From: SZAS-103 sp036496805
GTDB lineage: Bacteria > Pseudomonadota > Gammaproteobacteria > Xanthomonadales > Xanthomonadaceae
Length of the DNA stretch: 64,000 nt
Direction of reading: 5' to 3'
NCBI GenBank assembly: GCA_036496805.1
Contig: DASXKN010000012.1
Location: forward strand, 36,313 to 100,312
A program made the position numbers and the translations under genes. The notes beneath the pieces were generated by a model that made no database searches, was not told the DNA's origin, and saw only the letters and a list, made by a program, of their open reading frames with translations. Shown piece after piece: positions 37,859-46,270 of this stretch (its first letter is position 1; every line of letters begins with the position of its first letter).

Positions 37859-38865
37859 AGGTGCTCGTCACCGGCACGGCCGGGTTCATCGGCTCGGCGC
37901 TCGCGATCCGCCTGCTCGAGCGCGGCGACGAGGTCGTCGGCATCGACAACCTCAACGACTACTACGACGTGAACCTGAAACGCGCGAGGCTCGCGCGCTT
38001 CGCCGACCATCCGCGCTACGTCCATGTCGCCGCCGACCTCGCCGATCGCGCCGCGATCGAGTCCGCCTTCGCGCAGCACCGGCCGCAGCGCGTGGTGAAC
38101 CTCGCCGCGCAGGCCGGCGTGCGCTACGCCGCACAGAATCCGCACGTCTACGTGGCGAGCAACGTCACCGGCTTCCTGCACATCCTCGAGGGTTGCCGCC
38201 ATCACGGCGTCGAGCACCTCGTGTTCGCGTCGACCAGTTCCGTTTACGGCGCGAACACGAAGATGCCTTTCTCCGAACACGATTCGGCCGAGCATCCGCT
38301 GACCTTGTACGCCGCGAGCAAGAAGGCCAACGAGATGATGGCGCACAGTTATGCGCACCTCTACGGCTTTCCCTGCACCGGCCTGCGTTTCTTCACCGTG
38401 TACGGGCCGTGGGGCAGGCCGGACATGGCGCTGTTCCTGTTCACCAAGGCGATCCTCGCCGGCGAGCCGATCCGGGTGTTCAACCACGGACGCCACAAGC
38501 GCAGCTTCACCTACGTGGACGACATCGTCGAAGGCGTGGTGCGCACCCTCGACCGCGTGCCCGGCCGCGATCCGGCCTGGGACAGCGCCGCGCCGGATCC
38601 TGCGAGCAGCGGCGTGGCGCCGTACCGGATCTACAACATCGGCAACGAACGTCCGGTCGAGCTGCTGCGCTACATCGAGGTGCTCGAGCACTGCATCGGC
38701 CGCAAGGCACGGATGGAGATGCTGCCGCTGCAGGCCGGCGACGTGCCCGACACCGAGGCCGACGTGTCTGAACTGATCGCCGACGTCGGATATCGCCCGC
38801 AAGTGGGCGTCGAGGAAGGCGTCGGGAAATTCGTCGAGTGGTATCGCGCCTTCTACCGAAGCTGA
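37855..38865 (+). CDS. UDP-glucuronate 4-epimerase-like NAD-dependent epimerase
   Basis: 336-residue short-chain epimerase converting UDP-glucuronate (or a related uronate) to the galacto form. The NAD motif TGTAGFIGSALA is at residues 6-17, and the catalytic YxxxK is YAASKKANE (Y near 150). Motifs IDNLNDYYDVNLKRARL and TVYGPWGRPDMALFLFTKAI are characteristic of UDP-GlcA 4-epimerases (CapI/GlaKII type). It probably works after the neighbouring dehydrogenase to supply galacturonate-type sugar. Confidence 0.9.
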   Translation: MKVLVTGTAGFIGSALAIRLLERGDEVVGIDNLNDYYDVNLKRARLARFADHPRYVHVAADLADRAAIESAFAQHRPQRVVNLAAQAGVRYAAQNPHVYVASNVTGFLHILEGCRHHGVEHLVFASTSSVYGANTKMPFSEHDSAEHPLTLYAASKKANEMMAHSYAHLYGFPCTGLRFFTVYGPWGRPDMALFLFTKAILAGEPIRVFNHGRHKRSFTYVDDIVEGVVRTLDRVPGRDPAWDSAAPDPASSGVAPYRIYNIGNERPVELLRYIEVLEHCIGRKARMEMLPLQAGDVPDTEADVSELIADVGYRPQVGVEEGVGKFVEWYRAFYRS

Positions 38866-38881
38866 AACGGCGGGACCGGGC

Positions 38882-40180
38882 ATGAACGCCGCACAGGGTC
38901 GCCAGGGCTTGCTCGCCGGATCGGCCACCTACCTGGCGGCGAACCTGGTCAACGCGGTGATCCCGTTCGCCCTGCTGCCGGTGCTGACGCGCTACATGGT
39001 GCCGGCCGAATATGGCCAGGTGGCGATGTACCAGGTGGTGCTCGCGGCGCTGAGCGGCATCGTCGGGCTGAGCGTCGTCAGTTCGGCCAACATCAAGTAC
39101 TACGACGACGGCATCACCACCGAACAGCTCGGCAGCTTCATCGGCGCCTGCTTCCAGATCATGTGCATGACGGTCGTCGTGCTCGTGCCCGTCGCCATCG
39201 TGGCACGCGCCCCACTGGCGAAATGGCTGGGGCTGGAGCCTTTGTGGCTGGTCTGGTCGGTGTTCGCCAGCGCGGCCAACTTCACCTGCCTGATGCGCCT
39301 CGGGCAGTGGCAGGTGAGGGGGCGCGCGTTCCGGTACGGCACCTTCCAGGTGATGCAGAGCCTGGCGAACGCGGTGCTGACCCTCCTGCTGGTCGTCGGA
39401 TTCGCGCAGGGCGCGAAGGGGCGCATCGACGCGCAGAACTGGGTGCTGGCGGGGTCCGCGCTCGTGGCCTGCGGCCTGCTCGCGAAGGATCGGCTGATCG
39501 CGCTGTCGTGGCGACCGGATTATCTTCGCGAAGCACTGCGTTTCGGCGTGCCGCTGATCCCGCACATCCTCGGCATCTTCCTGCTCGGCACGGTCGACCG
39601 GATGATGATCAATTCGCGGCGGGGCCTCGCCGCTGCCGGCATCTACATGGTGGCGGTGCAGTTGACGCTGGCGTTGCCGATCCTGTTTTCCGCGATCAAC
39701 AACGCCTACGTGCCGTGGCTGTTCGAGCGGCTCAAGCGCAACGACCCGGCCGAGAAGCGCCGGATCGTCGCAGGCACCTACGCCTACTTCCTGGTGGCGC
39801 TGGCGCTGGCGGGCCTGGCCTTCCTGTTCGGCCCGCTGGCCGTGCGGATCATTGCCGGCGCGCGCTACGTCGAGGCCGGCAGCGTGCTCGGCTGGCTCGC
39901 GCTCGGGCACGTCTTCGGCGGCATGTACGTGATGGTCACCAACTACATCTTCTTCTCCAAGCGGACGGGACTGCTGTCGGTGGTGACGATCAGTTCCGGC
40001 CTGCTGAACGTGGCGCTGCAGTTCGTGCTGATCGGCGCCTGGGGCATCCGCGGCGCGGCGATCGCCTTCGCCACGGCCATGGGCCTGCGGTTCCTGCTGA
40101 CCTGGGTGGTGGCGCACAGGCGCCATCCCATGCCATGGTCCGATTTCAGGTTGAACGACGCATTGAAGGGGACGTGGTGA
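38882..40180 (+). CDS. Wzx-type oligosaccharide flippase
   Basis: 432-residue integral membrane protein of the MOP superfamily with about 12-14 helices. The N-terminal GLLAGSATYLAANLVNAVIP and the second-half LRFGVPLIPHILGIFLLGTV are typical of Wzx proteins. It flips undecaprenyl-linked repeat units to the periplasmic face. Its stop overlaps the pseB start (TGATG), linking flippase and nonulosonic acid synthesis. Confidence 0.9.
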   Translation: MNAAQGRQGLLAGSATYLAANLVNAVIPFALLPVLTRYMVPAEYGQVAMYQVVLAALSGIVGLSVVSSANIKYYDDGITTEQLGSFIGACFQIMCMTVVVLVPVAIVARAPLAKWLGLEPLWLVWSVFASAANFTCLMRLGQWQVRGRAFRYGTFQVMQSLANAVLTLLLVVGFAQGAKGRIDAQNWVLAGSALVACGLLAKDRLIALSWRPDYLREALRFGVPLIPHILGIFLLGTVDRMMINSRRGLAAAGIYMVAVQLTLALPILFSAINNAYVPWLFERLKRNDPAEKRRIVAGTYAYFLVALALAGLAFLFGPLAVRIIAGARYVEAGSVLGWLALGHVFGGMYVMVTNYIFFSKRTGLLSVVTISSGLLNVALQFVLIGAWGIRGAAIAFATAMGLRFLLTWVVAHRRHPMPWSDFRLNDALKGTW

Positions 40181-41193
40181 TGCTCGACAAGAAGGCGGTC
40201 CTGGTGACTGGAGGCACCGGCTCGTTCGGCAAGGCCTTCGTGAAGACGGTGCTGGAACGTTACCCGGGCATCAGGCGCCTGGTCGTGTATTCGCGCGACG
40301 AGCTCAAGCAGTTCGAGATGGCGCAGTCCTTCCCGGACGACCGCCATCCGGCGATGCGCTTCTTCCTCGGCGACGTGCGCGACGGCGACCGCCTGCGCAG
40401 GGCGATGGAAGGCATCGACGTCGTCGTGCACGCGGCCGCGCTCAAGCAGGTGCCGGCAGCGGAATACAACCCGTTCGAGTGCATCAAGACCAACATCCTC
40501 GGCGCGCAGAACGTGATCGAGGCCTGCTTCGACACCAGGGTCAGCCGCGTCGTGGCGCTGTCCACCGACAAGGCGGCCGCGCCGATCAACCTCTACGGCG
40601 CGACCAAGCTGTGCTCGGACAAGCTGTTCACCGCCGCGAACAACATCAAGGGACATCGCGACCTGCGCCTGAGCGTGGTGCGCTATGGCAATGTCCTGGG
40701 CAGTCGCGGCTCGGTCATCCCGTTCTTCCTGCAGAAGAAGCCCACCGGCGTCCTGCCGATCACCGACCCGCAGATGACGCGCTTCAACATCAGCCTCCAG
40801 GAAGGCGTCGACATGGTGCTGTGGGCGCTGGAAAATGCGGCGGGCGGGGAAATCTTCGTCCCCAAGATTCCCAGCTACCGGATCACCGACGTCGCCATGG
40901 CGATCGGCCCCGAGTGCGAACACCCCGTGGTAGGCATACGGCCGGGCGAGAAGGTGCACGAGGAGATGATCACCGCGAGCGACAGCTACAACACCGTCGA
41001 CCTCGGCGCCTACTTCGCGATCCTGCCCTCGTCCGGGCCGTACTCCGTCGAGTCGTATTGCGCGGCTCACGGCGGAACGCCGGTCGTGCCGGGATTCGCC
41101 TACAACAGCGGCAGGAACGACAGCTTCCTCGACGTGCCGGCGCTGCGCCGGCTGATCCGCGACCACATCGCACCGGACTTCGACCTCGACTGA
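40180..41193 (+). CDS. pseB: UDP-GlcNAc 4,6-dehydratase (inverting), PseB
   Basis: 337-residue first enzyme of pseudaminic acid synthesis: 4,6-dehydration with C5 inversion of UDP-GlcNAc. The nucleotide motif TGGTGSFGKAF is at residues 10-20. VSTDKA-type catalytic segment (LSTDKAAAPINLYGATK) and RYGNVLGSRGSVIPFF are diagnostic of PseB/FlaA1 enzymes. The start is ATG 40180, with a GTG one codon before it. It is coupled to pseC by one shared base. Confidence 0.95.
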   Translation: MLDKKAVLVTGGTGSFGKAFVKTVLERYPGIRRLVVYSRDELKQFEMAQSFPDDRHPAMRFFLGDVRDGDRLRRAMEGIDVVVHAAALKQVPAAEYNPFECIKTNILGAQNVIEACFDTRVSRVVALSTDKAAAPINLYGATKLCSDKLFTAANNIKGHRDLRLSVVRYGNVLGSRGSVIPFFLQKKPTGVLPITDPQMTRFNISLQEGVDMVLWALENAAGGEIFVPKIPSYRITDVAMAIGPECEHPVVGIRPGEKVHEEMITASDSYNTVDLGAYFAILPSSGPYSVESYCAAHGGTPVVPGFAYNSGRNDSFLDVPALRRLIRDHIAPDFDLD

Positions 41194-42338
41194 TGATTCC
41201 CTACGGCCGCCAGGACGTCACCCAGGACGACATCGATGCGGTCGTCGCGGTCCTGAAGTCGGATTTCCTGACCCAGGGGCCGATGGTGCCGCGTTTCGAG
41301 CGCGCGATCGCCGCGCATTGCGGTGCGAAACATGCGGTGGCGGTCAACAGCGCCACGTCGGCCTTGCACATCGCCTGCATGGCCCTCGGCCTCGGCCCGG
41401 GCGACTGGCTGTGGACCAGCCCGATCACCTTCGTCGCCTCGGCCAACTGCGCGCTCTACTGCGGTGCGCAGGTCGACTTCGTCGACATCGATCCGCGCAC
41501 GTACAACCTGTGTCCGATCAAGCTGGAAGAAAAACTCGTCGCGGCGGAGAAGCACGGGCGGTTGCCGAAGATCGTCGTGCCGGTGCACCTGTGCGGCCAG
41601 CCCTGCGACATGCAGGCGATCCACGCTCTGTCGCGCAAGTACGGATTCAGGATCGTCGAGGATGCTTCGCACGCGATCGGCGGCCGCTACAAGGGCGAGC
41701 CGATCGGCAACTGCCGTTACAGCGACATCGTAGTCTTCAGCTTCCACCCGGTGAAGATCATCACCACCGGCGAAGGCGGCATGGCCGTCACCCACGACGA
41801 CGAACTCGCAAGCCGCATGGAACTGCTGCGCACCCACGGCATCACCCGCGATCCCGCGCGGATGACGCACGCCCCGGACGGCGCCTGGTACTACCAGCAG
41901 GTCACCCTCGGCTACAACTACCGCATGACCGATATCCAGGCGGCGCTCGGGCTGAGCCAGTCGGCACGCCTCGACGCCTGCGTAGCGCGTCGCCACGCCC
42001 TGGCGCAAACCTACGACGATCTGCTGCGCGGGCTGCCGTTGACGACGCCCTGGCAGCATCCTGACGGCTATTCGGGACTGCACCTGTATGTCGTCCGGGT
42101 GGATCCACGCGCGCACTCCATGGTCTTCGACGCGATGCGCGCCAGCGGCGTCGGCGTGAACCTGCACTACATTCCCGTCCACACCCAACCCTACTACGAG
42201 CGGATGGGCTTCAGGCAGGGCGACTTCCCCGAAGCCGAGCGCTACTACGCCGAAGCGATGAGCCTGCCGATGTTTCCAACGCTGCGGCACGAGGACCAGC
42301 TGCACGTGCGCGACAGCCTCGCCGCCTGCCTGGGCTGA
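41193..42338 (+). CDS. pseC: UDP-4-amino-4,6-dideoxy-AltNAc transaminase, PseC
   Basis: 381-residue PLP aminotransferase of the DegT/DnrJ/EryC1 family, second step of the pathway. The PLP lysine is K188 in FSFHPVKIITTGEGG. N-terminal IPYGRQDVTQDDIDAV and the substrate region NSATSALHIACMALGLG fit PseC. Length is normal. The next pathway genes are displaced by about 4 kb by an accessory cassette. Confidence 0.95.
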   Translation: MIPYGRQDVTQDDIDAVVAVLKSDFLTQGPMVPRFERAIAAHCGAKHAVAVNSATSALHIACMALGLGPGDWLWTSPITFVASANCALYCGAQVDFVDIDPRTYNLCPIKLEEKLVAAEKHGRLPKIVVPVHLCGQPCDMQAIHALSRKYGFRIVEDASHAIGGRYKGEPIGNCRYSDIVVFSFHPVKIITTGEGGMAVTHDDELASRMELLRTHGITRDPARMTHAPDGAWYYQQVTLGYNYRMTDIQAALGLSQSARLDACVARRHALAQTYDDLLRGLPLTTPWQHPDGYSGLHLYVVRVDPRAHSMVFDAMRASGVGVNLHYIPVHTQPYYERMGFRQGDFPEAERYYAEAMSLPMFPTLRHEDQLHVRDSLAACLG

Positions 42339-42353
42339 GCGCATCGATCCGTC

Positions 42354-43478
42354 ATGGCCGCCACGATCCCGCCAGGTACCCACAGCCGCGTGTCGCCCGA
42401 TGCGCTGCGATCGGTCGATTTCGCCTCGCTCGACGCAGCGGTGAGCGAGGCGCTCGCGCAGGCGCAACTCACGGCGCAGGCGCGTGACGGCGCAGGCTCG
42501 GCGTGGCGGGACACGGCGGCGCGGCTGGCCTACCTGCCAGTCGACTATTCGGCCGCGATGATCGACTACCAGTTGGCCTACTGGTCGGGAGATGGCGTAC
42601 CGGTCCGCGACCTCTCGTTGCTGCTGCTGCACGATCGCCAGCCCTGCGGGGTATGGCCGCTGTCGGCCACGTTCGCAACCGCAACGGGCTGGCGGATCGG
42701 GAGCAACGGCAGCGCGGTGCTGCCGCCGCTGTTCGTCGCGGGCATGGCGCGCAAGTCGGTCAAGTCGATGACGGCCGAATGCCTTGCGTTCCTCGATGCC
42801 ACGTGTGGTCGCATCGGGCAGCCGGGCTTCGAAAGCGTAGAGGCCTACGCGGGTGCCCAGGGACTCAGCGACTGGCACGACCGGCTGATGCAGGATGGAG
42901 CTGTCGCGCAACTCCGCCACGATCTCTTCCTCGATATCTCGCGCCCGATGGCGGAGATCAGGAGTGGCTTTCGCAAGAGTTACAGGGCGCTGATCACCTC
43001 GGGCAGCAAGCTCTGGAAGACCCAGGTCGTCACCGCGGCCGATCCGGCGCAGTGGGATGAATTCCGCTTGCTGCACCTGGCCGTGGCCGGCAGGCAGACC
43101 CGTTCCGCTGAAAGCTGGCGCTTGCAGCACGAGGCGATCGCATCCGGCGACGCCTTCTTCGTCTGCCTCCGGGACAGCGACGCCGGACGCATGGTCGGGG
43201 GAGGGCTGTTCCACGTCACGAGAGACGAGGGCCTGTATGCGGTCGGCGCCTACGACCGGACGCTTTTCGACGAACCCCTCGGGCACGTCGTCCAGTTCCA
43301 CGCGATCGAGGAGATGAAGCGTCGCGGCATTCGCTGGTACAAGCTGGGCGCGCGTGCCTATCCTTCGGACATTCCGGCGCCGGGCGAGAAGGAGATGACC
43401 ATCTCGAATTTCAAGCGGGGATTTTCTTCCCACTGTTTGCCGCGCTATCTGGTCAAGGCCGATTCGAACCATGATTGA
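42354..43478 (+). CDS. FemAB/GNAT-like acyltransferase
   Basis: 374 residues, no signal peptide. The C-terminal half matches the FemAB/GNAT fold: RSGFRKSYRALI, VAGRQTRSAESWRLQHEAI, GGGLFHVTRDEGLYAVGAYD and KRRGIRWYKLGARAYPSD. Such enzymes transfer acyl or aminoacyl groups to amino groups. Placed 15 nt after pseC, it may decorate the amino groups of the nonulosonic acid, for example with an acyl group other than acetyl; that is inference. Confidence 0.65.
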   Translation: MAATIPPGTHSRVSPDALRSVDFASLDAAVSEALAQAQLTAQARDGAGSAWRDTAARLAYLPVDYSAAMIDYQLAYWSGDGVPVRDLSLLLLHDRQPCGVWPLSATFATATGWRIGSNGSAVLPPLFVAGMARKSVKSMTAECLAFLDATCGRIGQPGFESVEAYAGAQGLSDWHDRLMQDGAVAQLRHDLFLDISRPMAEIRSGFRKSYRALITSGSKLWKTQVVTAADPAQWDEFRLLHLAVAGRQTRSAESWRLQHEAIASGDAFFVCLRDSDAGRMVGGGLFHVTRDEGLYAVGAYDRTLFDEPLGHVVQFHAIEEMKRRGIRWYKLGARAYPSDIPAPGEKEMTISNFKRGFSSHCLPRYLVKADSNHD

Positions 43479-43516
43479 CGCCATTCGATCCCCTGCAATG
43501 ACGATCGGGTAGTTGA

Positions 43517-44299
43517 ATGGACGACCGGTTGACGACAGCGCGCCATTTCTATTCGAACCTGGCGGCATCTCCTCAAAGCGCTACGGTGCGTGCCGGAAGG
43601 CACGAGGGCGATGCCGAGGTGGAGTCGGCCGTCTGGCAGGACATGCTCGCGAAGCTCGCGGTAACGGAAGGCCAGGCCATTCTCGACGTGGGCGTGGGTG
43701 GCGGTTTCATCGCCAGCCAGTGGGCGGCTCTTGCGGTGCAGCTCGACCTTGCGCTGACCTTCATCGACTTCGACGAGGTCCTGGCCCGCCTGGAAGATGA
43801 AATGCAGTCTTCCCACTCCGTGGCCCTGCCACGGATCCGGTTCATGGGCGGCACGTTTCCGTTCTCCTTCGATCCGGAATTCCTCGCGCAGGAACAGTTC
43901 GACCGGATCGCCCTGTACAGCGTCATCCACTACACGGATCGTCCGCGCATGGTCGTCGATGCCGCTGCCCGGATGCTGCGACCCGGAGGGCGGCTGCTGA
44001 TCGGAGACATTCCCAACCTCGACAAGAAGGGCCGTTTCCTGGCCACCGAGGGCGGGCGTCGGTTCGATGCGGCTTACAGGAACGTGTCGCCAGATTCCTT
44101 GCCGCGGTATCCGGGCTACCGCGACTTCACGAAGCAGGCGCTGGCAGCCGGCGCACCGCCACTCGACGACGACTTCGTGCTCGACCTCGTCGTGTCGTAC
44201 CGGCGGAAAGGCTTCCAGGCGTACATCGTGGAGCAGCCGGACAACCTTCCTTTCAGCCGGACCCGCGAGGACGTCCTCCTCTGTGCTCCCGATGAGTGA
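43517..44299 (+). CDS. SAM-dependent methyltransferase
   Basis: 260 residues. The SAM motif ILDVGVGGGFIASQW is near residues 55-69, with a D-rich acidic loop (FIDFDEVLARLEDEM) and a post-motif LRPGGRLLIGDIPN. It overlaps the next gene by 8 nt. Being inside the nonulosonic acid region, it may methylate a sugar or an acyl substituent. The acceptor cannot be named. Confidence 0.78.
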   Translation: MDDRLTTARHFYSNLAASPQSATVRAGRHEGDAEVESAVWQDMLAKLAVTEGQAILDVGVGGGFIASQWAALAVQLDLALTFIDFDEVLARLEDEMQSSHSVALPRIRFMGGTFPFSFDPEFLAQEQFDRIALYSVIHYTDRPRMVVDAAARMLRPGGRLLIGDIPNLDKKGRFLATEGGRRFDAAYRNVSPDSLPRYPGYRDFTKQALAAGAPPLDDDFVLDLVVSYRRKGFQAYIVEQPDNLPFSRTREDVLLCAPDE

Positions 44300-45266
44300 C
44301 ATCGACTATCAATGGCCGCTCGGCGCCATCCCGCCGCCCGACCGCCCGGCCGAAGAGGACGCGCGCGAGCGCGGCGTGCTGCACGACGAGCTGGATGGGT
44401 ACTTCACGCGCAGGCTCGGCCATCCCGCCATCGTGGTCCCGTCCGGGCAGGCCGCCATTGCGCTGGTCCTGCGCTTCCTCGGGTCCAACCGCGCGAAAAC
44501 GATCTTCGTGCCGCGCTGGTCTTCCCATTGCCTCTGGAACGTCACCGGACACTATGGCAACCCGACATGCACGGATCCGCAGGCGGCAGACATCGTGCTG
44601 GCGGTCCACAAGTACGGCTTCGTCGAGCGCTGTTCCAGCGACGCCGGTCGCGGCATCATCGAGGACTCGTGCGATTGCATCTTCTCCGACGGTTCGTCGC
44701 TGTTCCCGAATGGCGGCGATTTCGCGCTGGTTTCGCTTCCCAAGACCATGGGGTTGTATGGCGGAGGCGTGCTGGTCGCCCGGACCCCGGGGCTGGCCGA
44801 TGCAGTACGTCCGTTGACCAGGGACTTCGGTCCGCTCAACGAATATGCCGGCCTGCAACGCTATCTGGCGGCGGCTGGAAAGGCATCGCCGTTCTGTGAT
44901 CCGCTGGCGCTCGAATGGAAGAACTTCTCGCCGGATCTCACCGTGCTGCGCTCCATCCGCGACAATTTGGACGCGCTCGAGCGCAATCGCGAAACGATCG
45001 CGGCACGACTCGACTACGTGGCGCGCCATGCGCCGATCCTGCTGCGGCGGGCGAAAAAAATATCGGGCGGAAGATTGCCGCCCGTCTTGCCGGTACCGGT
45101 GCGCGGTCCCGCTCCGGAAGGCATCATGGTCCGGAATGTCAATCGAACCGATTCGCTGGAGCGGCCGGAATTCTCTACGGCCGCACTCGTCCCCCTTCAT
45201 TTCGGAGTGGCCCGTGACCGGTTCGAGGCCATTGTTTCCGCGCTTTCCGGTTTCATCGAGGACTAG
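44292..45266 (+). CDS. Divergent PLP-dependent aminotransferase-fold protein
   Basis: 324 residues, short for a DegT/DnrJ-type enzyme. The likely PLP lysine is K151 in SLPKTMGLYGGGVLVA, with an upstream aspartate in IIEDSCDCIF that would contact the PLP ring nitrogen. A cofactor-binding loop is visible at VVPSGQAAIALVLRFLG. It could transaminate a sugar or amino-acid-like substituent. The overlap with the methyltransferase shows co-translation. A 113-nt gap without visible signals follows. Confidence 0.65.
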   Translation: MSDIDYQWPLGAIPPPDRPAEEDARERGVLHDELDGYFTRRLGHPAIVVPSGQAAIALVLRFLGSNRAKTIFVPRWSSHCLWNVTGHYGNPTCTDPQAADIVLAVHKYGFVERCSSDAGRGIIEDSCDCIFSDGSSLFPNGGDFALVSLPKTMGLYGGGVLVARTPGLADAVRPLTRDFGPLNEYAGLQRYLAAAGKASPFCDPLALEWKNFSPDLTVLRSIRDNLDALERNRETIAARLDYVARHAPILLRRAKKISGGRLPPVLPVPVRGPAPEGIMVRNVNRTDSLERPEFSTAALVPLHFGVARDRFEAIVSALSGFIED

Positions 45267-45379
45267 CAGGTGCTGTCGTCGCCCTGGACGCAGGATGAAG
45301 TTCGGCCCGGACGGGATCGCGCGCCATCGCGGGCCGGCGCCACCACCGTGACGATGGCCATATCGTTGGCAACCCACCC

Positions 45380-46270
45380 ATGACGAGCACGTCGCCCGCA
45401 TCCAGGCTTGCGCTGGGCACCGCGCAGTTCGGTCTTCCGTATGGAATTTCCAACACGGGTGGACAGGTTTCCCGCGTGAAAGGCGCGGCCTTGCTGTCCC
45501 TTGCCGCCCGGTCCGGAATGGACACCCTCGATACCGCCATTGCCTACGGCGAGAGCGAATCCAGGCTGGGCAAGCTGGGCGTCCCGGACTGGAAAGTCAT
45601 CACCAAGCTGCCAGCGCTGCCCGATGGTGTTGGATCGGTAGCGGGCTGGGTGGATGAGCACGTGTCGGGATCGCTGTCCAGGCTGCGTATCCAGCGACTG
45701 CATGGCTTGCTGCTCCACAGGCCGGAACAATTGCTCGCCGCAGACGGAAAGGCACTCCATCGGGCCCTGCTCGATCAGCGCGATCGCGGCCGGGTGGGAA
45801 AAATAGGCGTCTCGATCTATGGGCCGGATGAGCTCGACAACCTTCCTGCTTCGATGCGCTTCGACATCGTCCAGGCTCCTCTCAACATCCTGGACAGGCG
45901 CATGCTTCAATCCGGCTGGGCCAGGCGGCTGAGTGACTCCGGCTGCGAATTCCATGCCCGCTCGATCTTCCTTCAGGGATTGCTGCTGATGTCGCCCGCC
46001 GCCCGCCCGGCGCGATTCGATCGCTGGGAACCCCTCTGGCGCATCTGGGACGATTGGCTGGACGCGACGGGCACTACTGCATTGCAGGCGTGTCTCCAAT
46101 TCGCGATCCGGATTCCGGAAGTGGGCAAGGTCGTGGTGGGTGTCGACAGTGCGGCGCATCTGGGCGGGATACTCGAAGCTGCCAGCAGCGATGCGCCTCC
46201 GCCGCTTCCCGAAGGTTTCGCCACCGATGACCTTGCCTTGTTGAATCCCGCACTATGGCCCCGGACATGA
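45380..46270 (+). CDS. Aldo/keto reductase
   Basis: 296-residue NAD(P)H-dependent TIM-barrel reductase. The N-terminal LALGTAQFGLPYGISN and the catalytic tetrad appear as D in LDTAIAYGES with its Tyr, Lys in VITKLPA and His in LLHRPE. Aldo/keto reductases of this style occur next to SpsF-like cytidylyltransferases and class III aminotransferases in several nonulosonic acid loci. It overlaps the next gene by ATGA, which supports a shared pathway. Confidence 0.82.
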   Translation: MTSTSPASRLALGTAQFGLPYGISNTGGQVSRVKGAALLSLAARSGMDTLDTAIAYGESESRLGKLGVPDWKVITKLPALPDGVGSVAGWVDEHVSGSLSRLRIQRLHGLLLHRPEQLLAADGKALHRALLDQRDRGRVGKIGVSIYGPDELDNLPASMRFDIVQAPLNILDRRMLQSGWARRLSDSGCEFHARSIFLQGLLLMSPAARPARFDRWEPLWRIWDDWLDATGTTALQACLQFAIRIPEVGKVVVGVDSAAHLGGILEAASSDAPPPLPEGFATDDLALLNPALWPRT

